Below, in pieces: positions 1 to 8,254 of a stretch of DNA of 64,000 nucleotides. Below the pieces are notes generated by a model. That model saw nothing but the letters and a program-made list of their open reading frames with translations. It made no database searches and was not told the DNA's origin. The position numbers were made by a program, and so were the translations under genes. Source of the DNA: Thioalkalivibrio nitratireducens DSM 14787 (GTDB taxonomy: Bacteria > Pseudomonadota > Gammaproteobacteria > Ectothiorhodospirales > Ectothiorhodospiraceae); assembly GCF_000321415.2 (NCBI RefSeq), contig NC_019902.2:1736001-1800000 (forward strand). The letters run 5' to 3'. How positions within the stretch are numbered: the first letter of the stretch is position 1; every line of letters begins with the position of its first letter.

Positions 1-877
1 CCCGGTTCCCGATCCGCCCCCGGCAGAGCAATTCCCCGACCAGGCCGCCGCGCGAATGCGAGATCAGATGCAGCGGCTGGTCCGGCGCCAGGTGTTCCAG
101 CACCGTGCAGGCATTCAGGATCGGGCTCTCGCTCAGACTGCAATGCTCCAGCGCGAACACGTTGCCGCCGTACAGGGCGTTCACCTTTTCCCGCCAGGCG
201 TTCCACCGCTCCCGAGCCTTCCCGCCCCCCTTGCTGCTCTTCGCGCCCCAGAGCCCACTGAAACTCCCGAGCGTCGACGAGGCCGTGCCGTGCAGCAGAA
301 CCAGGATCGGGGTGTCGGAACGCGGAAACGCCCCCCGAACCGCATCGAACAACGGGGCCTCCGCGTTACCGGGGAATAAGCAGCGATAAAGGCCCGTGCG
401 CCCCTCGAGCAACTGCCCCTCGATCTTCCGGATCCCCGTCAGCACCGCCTGCGTCGCTGCTGCATCCTTCAGTTCGTCCTTCCAGCGCACCCGCACGATC
501 GACAGGCGCCTCAGCCACCGCCGAATCCCGCGCGAAGGCGCGCCGCCACGTGCCAGCGGGGTTTCGGAACCCAGCACCAGATCCCCATCCGCCTGCCCGG
601 CAAGCTCCTGCAATCGCTCCACCGTCAGCCACAGCTCGCCGCCGTCGTCGAGCTCGACTCGCACGACATCGCCGGGGTCCAGGTCCCTGCTGACCACCTC
701 CCCGCCAGCTCGCGCAGCACCGACCTCGAAGCTCTCGATCGAATCGATCTCGAACAGCCCCGCCGAGCACTCGTTGATGGATTCGCGTTCGGACTCGGAA
801 GCCCGGTCGGAACGGGCCAGTCCACGACTCGCCCCAGGCTGCGTGGTAAAAGTCAGCGTGATGGTTGTTTGCAACAT
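1..877 (-). CDS. alpha/beta-hydrolase domain protein, C-terminus beyond window edge
   Basis: The minus-strand frame is open from the ATG at 877 to base 1, so at least 292 residues are present and the C-terminus is missing. A strong ribosome site (GGGAGGGG) lies just upstream of the start. After an N-terminal region of unknown function, a hydrolase core begins: an HGTASS oxyanion-type loop near residue 190 and a nucleophile elbow SHSRGG near residue 275. Such hydrolases are found in large bacterial proteins with C-terminal CHAT or other effector domains; that part cannot be seen here. The gene is divergent from the neighbouring DUF4062 gene and fits the conflict-gene island. The catalytic class is inferred from the motifs; the substrate is unknown. 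Confidence 0.75.
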   Translation of the reverse strand, partial: MLQTTITLTFTTQPGASRGLARSDRASESERESINECSAGLFEIDSIESFEVGAARAGGEVVSRDLDPGDVVRVELDDGGELWLTVERLQELAGQADGDLVLGSETPLARGGAPSRGIRRWLRRLSIVRVRWKDELKDAAATQAVLTGIRKIEGQLLEGRTGLYRCLFPGNAEAPLFDAVRGAFPRSDTPILVLLHGTASSTLGSFSGLWGAKSSKGGGKARERWNAWREKVNALYGGNVFALEHCSLSESPILNACTVLEHLAPDQPLHLISHSRGGLVGELLCRGRIGNR

Positions 878-1168
878 CGCATCCCCTCCCTGGTCTTGCT
901 GCTGTGACACCTACCTTATAGCAGAGCCTCGGCAGCCTCCTCGTCATTCCAAGGCCAATACAGGGCACACGCTTGCCGGAGTCCCCGAGAAACGACCCGC
1001 CGGTCGTTTACTCAAGACTATCGGCGAAAAACCAGGCAACAGTCGTCTCGCGGTGCGACCGGGCTTTGCCATGGGGTGGAACGCAATTGGTGTCATTGAC
1101 GGCTACGGGTAACATCTCGGAAGGAAGTTGCGAATTCGTGCGTTGCCAGCCTGCCGTAAACGGAACCC

Positions 1169-2140
1169 ATGGCCAGGATCTACATCTCCTCAACGAAGCT
1201 CGACCTGCAAGCCGAACGCCAAGCCGCGATGGACTGGCTGACCGCTGCCGGCCACCAGCCGGTGCACAGCTACACGGCGGCCAGCGAGACTGTGCGGCAT
1301 AGCTGCCTGGAGGACGTTTCCGAGTGCGATGTCGTCGTGCTGATCCTGGGGCACCGCTACGGATTTCGACCGGAGGACAACAACCCGGAGGGGCTGTCGA
1401 TCACCCACCTGGAGTTTCGTCGCGCCCGTTCCGCAGGCATCCCGGTGGTCGCGCTGTTCCGTACCACCATCCACAATACCCAAGTCTCGGTTATTCAGGA
1501 TCCGGAGCCGTTGGGGGCATTGGAGGATTTTCACCGAGAGGTTCGGCGTGCAGTTCGTCCGGCCGAGTTCGAGGACCTCACCGGTTTGCGCGATCATCTC
1601 AGGATGGGGGTGAACCGCGAGCTTGACAAGCAGAGCCGTCGCAACCGACTTTCGGCACCCGATCTGCGCGAGCGATTCCAGCGTGCTTCTCGGGATCTGC
1701 TTTCTTGGCCCACGACCCTGCCCCAAGACCGTTGGCTGGCTCGCCCCGAACTCGACGATCTGCTTCAACACATCGGGGAAGCAACTCATTCGGTGCACCT
1801 GCTGCTGGGTGAGCCGGGCTGCGGCAAGTCGGCACTGCTCGCGCGCCTCGGCGCTCTCCTCGAACAGCAATCGATTCCGGTGCTCGGTATCAAGGCGGAC
1901 TATCTGCCGCAACAACTGGCCGACGACATGGCTCTCGCAGACTACCTGGAGTTGCCCGGCAGCCCCGCGGCTTGTGTGCGAGTCCTCGCACAGGAAGGAC
2001 CGGTGGTGATGCTGCTCGACCAGCTTGATGCCCTGGCGGATCTGCTGGTGCAGCATTCCGATCGCCTGCGCGTGCCGCTGGAGCTGATTCGCGATCTCGC
2101 CGGAACCGAGAATGTGCATGTTCAAGTGGGGAAGCGCTGA
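1169..2140 (+). pseudogene. DUF4062-STAND NTPase, truncated
   Basis: The N-terminal ~95 residues (start MARIYISST) match the DUF4062 sensor/effector type. A P-loop (GEPGCGKSALL, about residue 215) and a Walker B-like stretch (VVMLLDQLDAL, about residue 280) follow, as in STAND/NACHT ATPases. Family members usually run to roughly 1000 residues with a long C-terminal sensor. This one stops at 323, immediately after the TENVHV stretch that normally precedes sensor-1. It ends in unrelated intergenic DNA. I therefore read it as a 3'-truncated remnant that keeps the nucleotide-binding motifs but has lost the arginine-finger and sensor parts. Activity is doubtful. Confidence 0.75.
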
Positions 2141-2432
2141 TTCATTCGTCATCGCGAGGAACGAAGCCTTTAGCCGCGAAGGATTCACCCCCATGCCTGC
2201 CCCGCATCTCCCCCAAGGGGAGCAGAGCGGGAACTGTTCCCCGACCAGCAATGGCTAACGACCTGCCCAGTGCCCCGTACCATACTGCCCCGCTTGGTTT
2301 TGGCAACGCTTGGTCTACTCTTGATACAGGGGTGACACGCGCGGATTCCCGAAAAGGGTTAGCGCCGCGGGGAACCGGACCCTGGGCGCGTCAACACAGG
2401 ATCGCGGCTCCCGGACGATGAGGAGACGCAGG
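2141..2432. other. non-coding scar after the truncated STAND gene
   Basis: No gene is supported here. The stretch opens with a chromosomal-repeat-like sequence (TCATCGCGAGGAACGAAGCC) and holds a short hairpin near 2210 (CTCCCCCAAGGGGAG). It is probably where the 3' part of the DUF4062-STAND gene was lost. Confidence 0.5.
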
Positions 2433-2552
2433 ATGTACGGTAACCCCACCGACGAGGTGAAGGATTCGTTGCTATCCGTGGTCGATCGGCAGCGGCGGCT
2501 TTTCGCATCCCCTCTCGCGGCAAACCGGTGGCACGAAGCGGGACTCCGGTGA
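2433..2552 (+). CDS. small ORF translationally coupled to the TIR gene
   Basis: A 39-codon ORF begins MYGNPTDEVKDSLL, with a good ribosome site (GAGGAGACGCAGG) directly before its ATG. Its TGA overlaps the GTG of the downstream TIR gene as GTGA. This arrangement suggests translational coupling and argues that the TIR protein starts at 2549. The peptide resembles nothing I recognise. It could be a small adaptor or antitoxin-like partner, a leader that only sets coupling, or the remains of an effector-associated domain. The spacing, ribosome site and overlap are seen; the function is open. Confidence 0.5.
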   Translation: MYGNPTDEVKDSLLSVVDRQRRLFASPLAANRWHEAGLR

Positions 2553-3655
2553 GCTACGTCGGTCCGCCTTTCTCGCACGACATCTTTGTCAGCTACAGCC
2601 ATGGCGACGATGGCAACGGCCAATCCTATCTGCAACCCTGGTCGGTGGCTTTCGCCGCTGAGTTGGAGCGGGAACTCAAGGTCGATCGCAGGTACCGGGA
2701 ACCGCTGCGGATCTTCCTCGACCAGCAGCACCGCCCGGGGCATGGCGTGGATCCCCTGGCGCCCCTCACCGATCAGCTACGCCGGGAAATCGAGGCCTCG
2801 GCCTTGCTGCTCGTATTGATGTCACCCGACTACCTGGCGTCCCCATGGTGCGAGGACGAAAGGGAATGGTGGTGCAAGCGCCAGACCGCCACGGGTTTGC
2901 CCATCGAGGGGCGCGTCGTCATCGTGCAGATCCTGCCCACCGAGGAGACGTGGCCCGATGTTTTTTCCGATCAGCGTGGACATCGGCTCAAGGGGTTCCG
3001 ATTCCACACCAGTGGCAAGATTCCTGCCCGGCCGCTCGGCTGGTCCGTACTCCCCGGCCCCCGCCCCTTCGGCCAGGATTTCGACGAAGCGCTACTCGAT
3101 ATCGTCGGGCGTCTTCACCTCAAACTCGACGATATGCAGCGCGTGCTCGAGGAACAGCTCAAGGCTCGGGCCGGGGCGGAACGACTGGCTCACACCGATG
3201 GACAGGTGTTGTACCTGCATGGCCGCGTCGACCAGGCCCGCAGATGGGAGGACACAGCGATCGCGCTGACGCAGGAGGGATTCGCGATTGTGCCCGGTGA
3301 ACCTGACACCGTTGAAAAAGATCCCGTGAAGCGCCAGGAGGCCCGCGAACGCCGCGTGGAGATCATGGCTGAGAGCGATGCTGTGTTGCTTCTGGGTACC
3401 GACGACGCCCGCGCCGTCGACACCGATCTCATCGTGATCGGCAAGCATGACCGGCAATCGGCGCGCGCGCGTTCCAGCCGTCCCCTCCCCTGCGGCCTTC
3501 TGAACACCGTCGGAGATGGCATCGTGACACCGGTGCGTCGGGCCACCGCACGCAATGTCCAGGCCGATTGGCTGGATGCAACCGACGACCCCTGGACGCC
3601 TGCCGTCCGACAGTGGCTTGCTGGCCACAGTGCACAACTGAGACACGACGAATGA
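2549..3655 (+). CDS. TIR-domain protein
   Basis: The N-terminal ~165 residues form a TIR domain: HDIFVSYSH at the first beta strand, and an SPWCEDEREWW segment that places an acidic residue where the catalytic Glu of TIR NADases sits. A second, weaker Rossmann-like segment (VLYLHGRVD, then VLLLGTDDA) occupies the C-terminal half. GTG 2549 is preferred to GTG 2528 because of the GTGA overlap with the small upstream ORF. The stop overlaps the ATG of the nSTAND1 gene (ATGA), so the two are probably made in stoichiometric amounts. Bacterial TIR domains commonly cleave NAD+ or make cyclic-ADP-ribose signals. Here that is inferred from the fold and context. Confidence 0.85.
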   Translation: MSYVGPPFSHDIFVSYSHGDDGNGQSYLQPWSVAFAAELERELKVDRRYREPLRIFLDQQHRPGHGVDPLAPLTDQLRREIEASALLLVLMSPDYLASPWCEDEREWWCKRQTATGLPIEGRVVIVQILPTEETWPDVFSDQRGHRLKGFRFHTSGKIPARPLGWSVLPGPRPFGQDFDEALLDIVGRLHLKLDDMQRVLEEQLKARAGAERLAHTDGQVLYLHGRVDQARRWEDTAIALTQEGFAIVPGEPDTVEKDPVKRQEARERRVEIMAESDAVLLLGTDDARAVDTDLIVIGKHDRQSARARSSRPLPCGLLNTVGDGIVTPVRRATARNVQADWLDATDDPWTPAVRQWLAGHSAQLRHDE

Positions 3656-5400
3656 GTGGCCGTACCACGGAGCCGGCGGGTACCCCCTTCGGTTCCGACC
3701 GCCCCCCGCGCCCTTATCCCGGGTTAAGACCGTTCGAGAAACACGAGTGGCTGATTTTCTTCGGTCGTGAGCGCATGGTCGATGCGGTCGTGAACCGCCT
3801 GATCCACAATCGCTTCGTCGTCGTGCACGGGGATTCGGGCTGCGGGAAGAGTTCCCTGATCCGCGCCGGTGTCCTCCCCTGGCTGGAGCAGGACAGTGCC
3901 CGCGGAGGTGCTGTCTGGCACGTCGGCATCATGCTCCCGGGTCACGCGCCCTTGTGGAACCTCGCCAAGGTCCTGGCGGCGACCCCTGACACCCCGAATT
4001 CGGGCGATGATTTCGAGGAACGGGTCGTCGCGATCCGGAGAATGCTGAATTTTGGGGCCGGCGCCGTGGCGGATCTCGCGGAGTTCCTGGGAGCGGATGC
4101 CGATCGCCCCTTCTGCTTGTTGGTCGACCAGTTCGAGGAGTTGTTCGAACACGCCCGTCGCCATGGTGACGAGCAGGCCCGTTTGCTCGCGGATCTGCTG
4201 GTGGGCCTGGCACAGAACCCACCGGCCGGTTTCTACACGGTTCTCACAATGCGCTCGGAATTCCTGGGTGCCTGCGCGCGATACCGTGGCCTTGCGGAAA
4301 CGGTCAATGCCAACCAGTACCTGTTACCACGGATGGAACACGCGGACCTGTTGCGCGCGATCCGCGAGCCGGCAAAGCTCTACTCAGGCTGGGTGAGCCG
4401 GGAATTGGCGAATCGCCTCATCGCCGATTCCGGAGGCGATCAGGACCAACTGCCTTTGATCCAGCACGGGCTGATGCGCCTGCATCAGAGGTTTGTCAGC
4501 ACAGACAGGCCCGCACCCGCCGACCCGCAGCCGGAACTCGATGGGGCTGAATCAACCTCTCCTCGCTGGCGTCTGGAGAGCGAGCACTACCAGGGGAAGC
4601 ACGGCCTCAATGGCCTCCTGTCGGATCACGCCGACGAGGTCATGGCGGTTGCGCAGGAGACTTGCATCCGTGGCGGCGATTCACCTCGCCTGATCGAAGA
4701 TCTGTTTCGAGCGCTCACGGAAATCAACGCCGATGGCCACGCCATCCGGCGGCCCTGCAGTCTGTCCGAGCTACTCGCCGTGACAGGAGCGACGGAGGGC
4801 ACGCTCCGCTGCGTACTCGAAGCCTTTCGCAAGGATGGCGTATCGTTCCTGAGGCCCTACGGTGAAGCTCCCCTGGAGGCCCAGGATCGGATTGATATCA
4901 GCCACGAGGCGCTGATCCGGTGTTGGCAACGAATCGCCGATCCCGAGAAGGGCTGGCTGATCCGGGAGTTCCGCAGTGGGTTGATCTGGCGTGCCCTGCT
5001 GGTTCAGGCCGACAGCTTCGAACGCGACCGCGCGAATCTCCTTGGCCCAGGTACCACCGAGGAGCGTGCGGCGTGGCTTGAACGTCGCAACCCCGCCTGG
5101 GCACAGCGCTACGGCGGCGGCTGGGAGCGGGTACAAAAGCTTCTGGCTGCAAGCATGCGCGAAAGCAAGCGTATCCAAGCCGTCGAACGCAGCCGGCGAA
5201 GATTGCAGAACGTCACCGCCGCTCTGATCATCCTTCCCGTCATTATGGGATTGCTGGGCTGGGGGTGGTGGCAGCAATCACAAGTACAGCAGGCCTCCTC
5301 GGAGGCGGAGGGTTTTCAACGCGAACTGGCACGTGAGCGGTTGTGGCAAGGCGAACCGGGAACGTATCCGTTCAGCCCCCCCTGGAGAAAGCTGCGATGA
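3652..5400 (+). pseudogene. nSTAND1 NTPase, N-terminal part of an IS-split gene
   Basis: The protein opens with the nSTAND1 signature (PYPGLRPF, FFGRE), a Walker A motif (GDSGCGKSSL, about residue 63) and Walker B (LLVDQFEELFE, about residue 160). A helical region follows, then a single transmembrane helix near residue 530 (LIILPVIMGLLGWGWW). An IS66-like element enters at 5364, so the final dozen codons come from the element. The native continuation lies at 7760-8216 in the same codon phase. Removing the element and one 8-bp duplicate gives a 722-residue protein. Family knowledge: nSTAND1 proteins are signal-transducing ATPases of biological-conflict systems. The ATGA overlap couples it to the TIR gene. 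Confidence 0.85.
5356..5363. repeat. 8-bp target-site duplication, left copy
   Basis: CCGGGAAC lies directly before the left inverted repeat and is repeated exactly at 7752-7759. Eight bases is the duplication length expected for IS66-family insertions. Confidence 0.9.
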
Positions 5401-5463
5401 CTTGACGGTATAGCGCGTCGCGGCTATGGTGGTCTCCATGATCACGGGGATGGGAGGCGTGCG

Positions 5464-6129
5464 ATGGGCGGCTATTTCGGTTCGAAGGCGACGGTCGGGT
5501 TGTGCCAATCGATCATTGCCTTGATGCCGCCGCACGACACCTACATCGAAACCCATCTCGGTGGTGGGGCGATCATGCAGCGCAAGCCGGCGGCGTTGCG
5601 CAATATTGGCATCGACCTGGACCCGCAAGCACTGCGGGAGTTTGCGGGCCCCTATCCGATCGAGAAGGTGAACGCCTGCGCGCATGCGTTTCTGGCCGGG
5701 TTCGATTTCCAGGGCCGGGAATTGGTCTACAGTGATCCGCCGTATCTGCATGCCACCCGCACCTCGCGGCGGCGCTATCGATTTGAATACCAGGAGGCCG
5801 ACCATCTCGAGCTGCTTGCGCTGCTCCAGTCGCTCCCCTGTTCGGTCATCCTGTCGGGCTACCCCTCGGCGCTGTACGACGAGCATCTGACGGGTTGGCG
5901 GAGCCTGGAAGTGCAGGTGATGATCCAGGGTCGGGTGCGCACCGAGAAACTCTGGTTCAACTTCACGCCCGATCGGGTGCATTGGCCGCGCTATGCGGGC
6001 AAGAACTTCACCGACCGGCAACGGATCAAGCGCAAGGCCGCGAGCTGGGGCGAGCGCTACCGGGCCATGCCCGCGGCGGAGCGCCTGGCGGTGCTCTCGG
6101 CCCTGATGGCGGTTGAGGCCGAGGATTGA
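5464..6129 (+). CDS. D12-class DNA adenine methylase, IS passenger
   Basis: The protein has 221 residues with a FGSK-type N-terminal motif, a SAM-binding motif I (ETHLGGGAI, about residue 30) and the catalytic SDPPY motif near residue 95. These mark an N6-adenine methyltransferase of the Dam/D12 group. The length is shorter than Dam (about 270), mainly through a small target-recognition region. GGGAGG precedes the ATG. No restriction endonuclease is nearby, so it is an orphan enzyme carried by the element. It might mark element DNA, regulate transposition as Dam does for IS10 and IS50, or protect from host restriction. Its role is inference. Confidence 0.85.
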   Translation: MGGYFGSKATVGLCQSIIALMPPHDTYIETHLGGGAIMQRKPAALRNIGIDLDPQALREFAGPYPIEKVNACAHAFLAGFDFQGRELVYSDPPYLHATRTSRRRYRFEYQEADHLELLALLQSLPCSVILSGYPSALYDEHLTGWRSLEVQVMIQGRVRTEKLWFNFTPDRVHWPRYAGKNFTDRQRIKRKAASWGERYRAMPAAERLAVLSALMAVEAED

Positions 6130-6144
6130 GGTGGGTCGCGGAGG

Positions 6145-7693
6145 ATGCGCCTGAGCCCACACGATCTTCGGCAGATCGACGAGGCGTTCATCGCGGCCCT
6201 GAGCGAAGCCGCGCTGCGCGTGCTTGCGGTGAATCTGCTGGTGGATTTGAAAGAGGCGCATGATCGCCTGGGGCAAAACCCGGCCAACAGTTCCCGGCCA
6301 TCGAGCAGCCAGCCCCCTTGGGAAGCCGCCAGCGCAGCAGAGACGGAGGACCCAACCGAAGATCCGACGGCACCCGCGTCAGAACCCCGTCATCTGCGGC
6401 GACCACGCCCGCCTCCGACAAGAACAAGGCGCCCGCCGGCAAACCCGGCAAGCGCCCGGCGCACCCGGTTGCGGCCGTCTGGTCACGTTGCCGGTGCAGG
6501 AGGAGATCCTGCACAGCCCCGATCGCTGCCGATGCTGCGGCACGCCCTTTCCCGCGGATGCTCCGACCAAGGGCTACAATGGTCGCTATGCACTCGATGT
6601 GGTCGCCCCCACTTCGGGTTCCCCAGGCCTTGAAGTCCGTCACACCAAGCACGTCTATCTGCAACGGCAATGTTCCTGCGGCCATTGGACGCATGCGGAA
6701 CCGGGACGCTGTGCAGAGAATACGGACTGGCAGGTCGAACTGACCGAATGGCACCTGGCCGGTCCGATGCTGGTGGCGCTGATCTGCGCCTTGTCGCTGC
6801 GCCAGCGCGTTTCGCGCCGGGGTGTCCAGGAGTTTCTGGCCGATTGGCTGGGCGTATCCCTGAGCATCGCGGCGATCCACCAATGCCTGCACGAAGCCGG
6901 TCGCGCGGTCGCGCCGGTGATCGAGCGCGATATCGTGCCGTTGATTCGCGAGGCCGAACTGCTGCATGTCGACGAAACCGGCTGGAAAGAGGGAAACCAG
7001 CTCTTGTGGCTGTGGGTCTTTACCTGCACCACCGCCACCCTGTTTGCCATCGGCAGGCGTTCCCGCAGGATGCTGCACAAGATCCTGGGCGAAGCGTTCG
7101 TTGGCTGGTTGATGAGCGATGGCTTCTGGGCCTATCGCGATTACGATCGCCGCTTGCGCTGCCTGGCGCATCTCATCCGCAAGGCCCATGGGCTGGACCA
7201 GAGCCTCGACCCACTGGCGCGACCGTTTGGTGCCGCCACCCTGGCCCTGTTCGAGGACCTGCTCCAGCAAGTCTACCAGGCCCGGGAAGGACCACAGCCT
7301 CCGGCCGATCTGTACCAGAAAAACCGCGGCAAGCTCGACGCCTTCAACGACCTATGCGTGGATCACTGGGACTGTGCGCACGAAAAGACGCGGCAACTGG
7401 CGCGCGAGTTCACCCATGACTGGGAGGCGATCTGGGCCGTTCTGGAGTTTCCGCGGTTGCCCATCACGAACAATTGGGCCGAACAGGCCTTGCGGCACTG
7501 GGTGATCAGCCGTCGCATCAGCCAGGGCACCCGGACCGAGCAGGGTTCTTTGGCCTTCGCGCTCCTCGTCAGCGTGATCGAAACCTGCCGCAAGCGCGGG
7601 GTCTCGCCCTGGCCCTACCTGGCTCAGGTGGTCCAGCAGCGGCGCAAAGGCGAGCCGGCCCCCGTTCTGCCTGAACCCGCCCCGGCACCATGA
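6145..7693 (+). pseudogene. IS66-type DDE transposase, two apparent frameshifts
   Basis: The true N-terminus (MRLSPHDLRQIDEAF) lies in one frame and the body in another. Reading moves to the -1 frame near 6392 (CCCC run) and again near 6460 (CCGG). Adding one C and one G restores a continuous IS66-type protein of about 515 residues. The body has a zinc-finger-like pair (CRCCG, CSCGHW) and the DDE triad contexts VDETGW, SDGFWAYRDY and NNWAEQALR. Either the enzyme is inactive or these are homopolymer sequencing errors; the second is plausible because similar losses occur in unrelated genes of this window. Confidence 0.85.
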
Positions 7694-7730
7694 CCTTTCG
7701 CCGCATGCGGTTGTAATACCAGCACTCAAG

Positions 7731-7751
7731 CCTGGGGGAGTGAACGCATAC
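7731..7751. repeat. right terminal inverted repeat of the IS66-like element
   Basis: The reverse complement begins GTATGCGTTCACTCCCCC and pairs with the left end at 5364-5385. It is followed immediately by the second copy of the 8-bp duplication (7752-7759). Confidence 0.85.
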
Positions 7752-7759
7752 CCGGGAAC

Positions 7760-8216
7760 GAGACCGTATACTTCCCCCGGCCACGAGGAGAGGATACTAC
7801 TTCCTCGGGATACAGCTTCAGATCAGGCTAATGCCTTAGAGATTCCCGCGCAGGCTGCAGAAGATTTTCCGCTGCGGGTATTCGTTCATATCGCCGAGGA
7901 TGCGCAACGCGTACCTGCTCAGGGACTCGAACGGCAACTCGAAGAACGGGGCTTGAAGGATGGTTCACGCATCCAAGCACCGGGAATTGAATTAGTGAAC
8001 GCCGCGCCGCGGCGCAGTGAACTGCGGTGCTTCCGGGCTGAGGAATGCGGCAACGAGGGCGATCAGCTGCTGGCGATCACCAACGAGATTCTTGCCGAAC
8101 CGCAGCTCCGGCTCAACGATCTGAGCCGCCGCTACGGCGACTCCACCGCGATCCGCCCGCGACATTTCGAGATCTGGTTCGCTGCGGGCGACGCCATCCA
8201 GTTGCGCTCTGAATGA
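7760..8216 (+). pseudogene. C-terminal part of the IS-split nSTAND1 protein
   Basis: This stretch continues the nSTAND1 frame in the exact codon phase after the insertion and ends at TGA 8214-8216. It encodes about 150 residues: a low-complexity linker, then a globular segment with the pattern LRVFVHIAEDAQR, IELVNAAPRRSELRCF. That pattern resembles the small C-terminal domain (LytR-C / SPOR-like fold) that closes some caspase- and TIR-linked proteins. A downstream ATG- or GTG-initiated fragment might still be made, but it would lack the NTPase. The next gene starts 38 bp later. Confidence 0.75.
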
Positions 8217-8254
8217 CTGGCATCAAAAAAGGAAACCCACCAGGAGGTGCAATC

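Larger units (their letters stand above)
5364..7751 (+). mobile_element. IS66-like insertion sequence with passenger DNA methylase
   Basis: This 2388-bp element is bounded by imperfect inverted repeats: left GTATCCGTTCAGCCCCCC, right (reverse complement) GTATGCGTTCACTCCCCC, matching at 15 of 18 positions. It is flanked by perfect 8-bp direct repeats CCGGGAAC. It holds a DNA adenine methylase gene followed 15 bp later by an IS66-type DDE transposase, both reading rightward. The classic IS66 accessory genes tnpA and tnpB are absent. The insertion splits the nSTAND1 gene. The perfect duplication suggests a recent event, yet the transposase frame carries two apparent single-base losses. Confidence 0.9.

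Noticed and set aside
5278-6276. Long minus-strand open frame opposite the DNA methylase
   Set aside because: The methylase on the plus strand has clear SAM and DPPY motifs; the antisense product has none.
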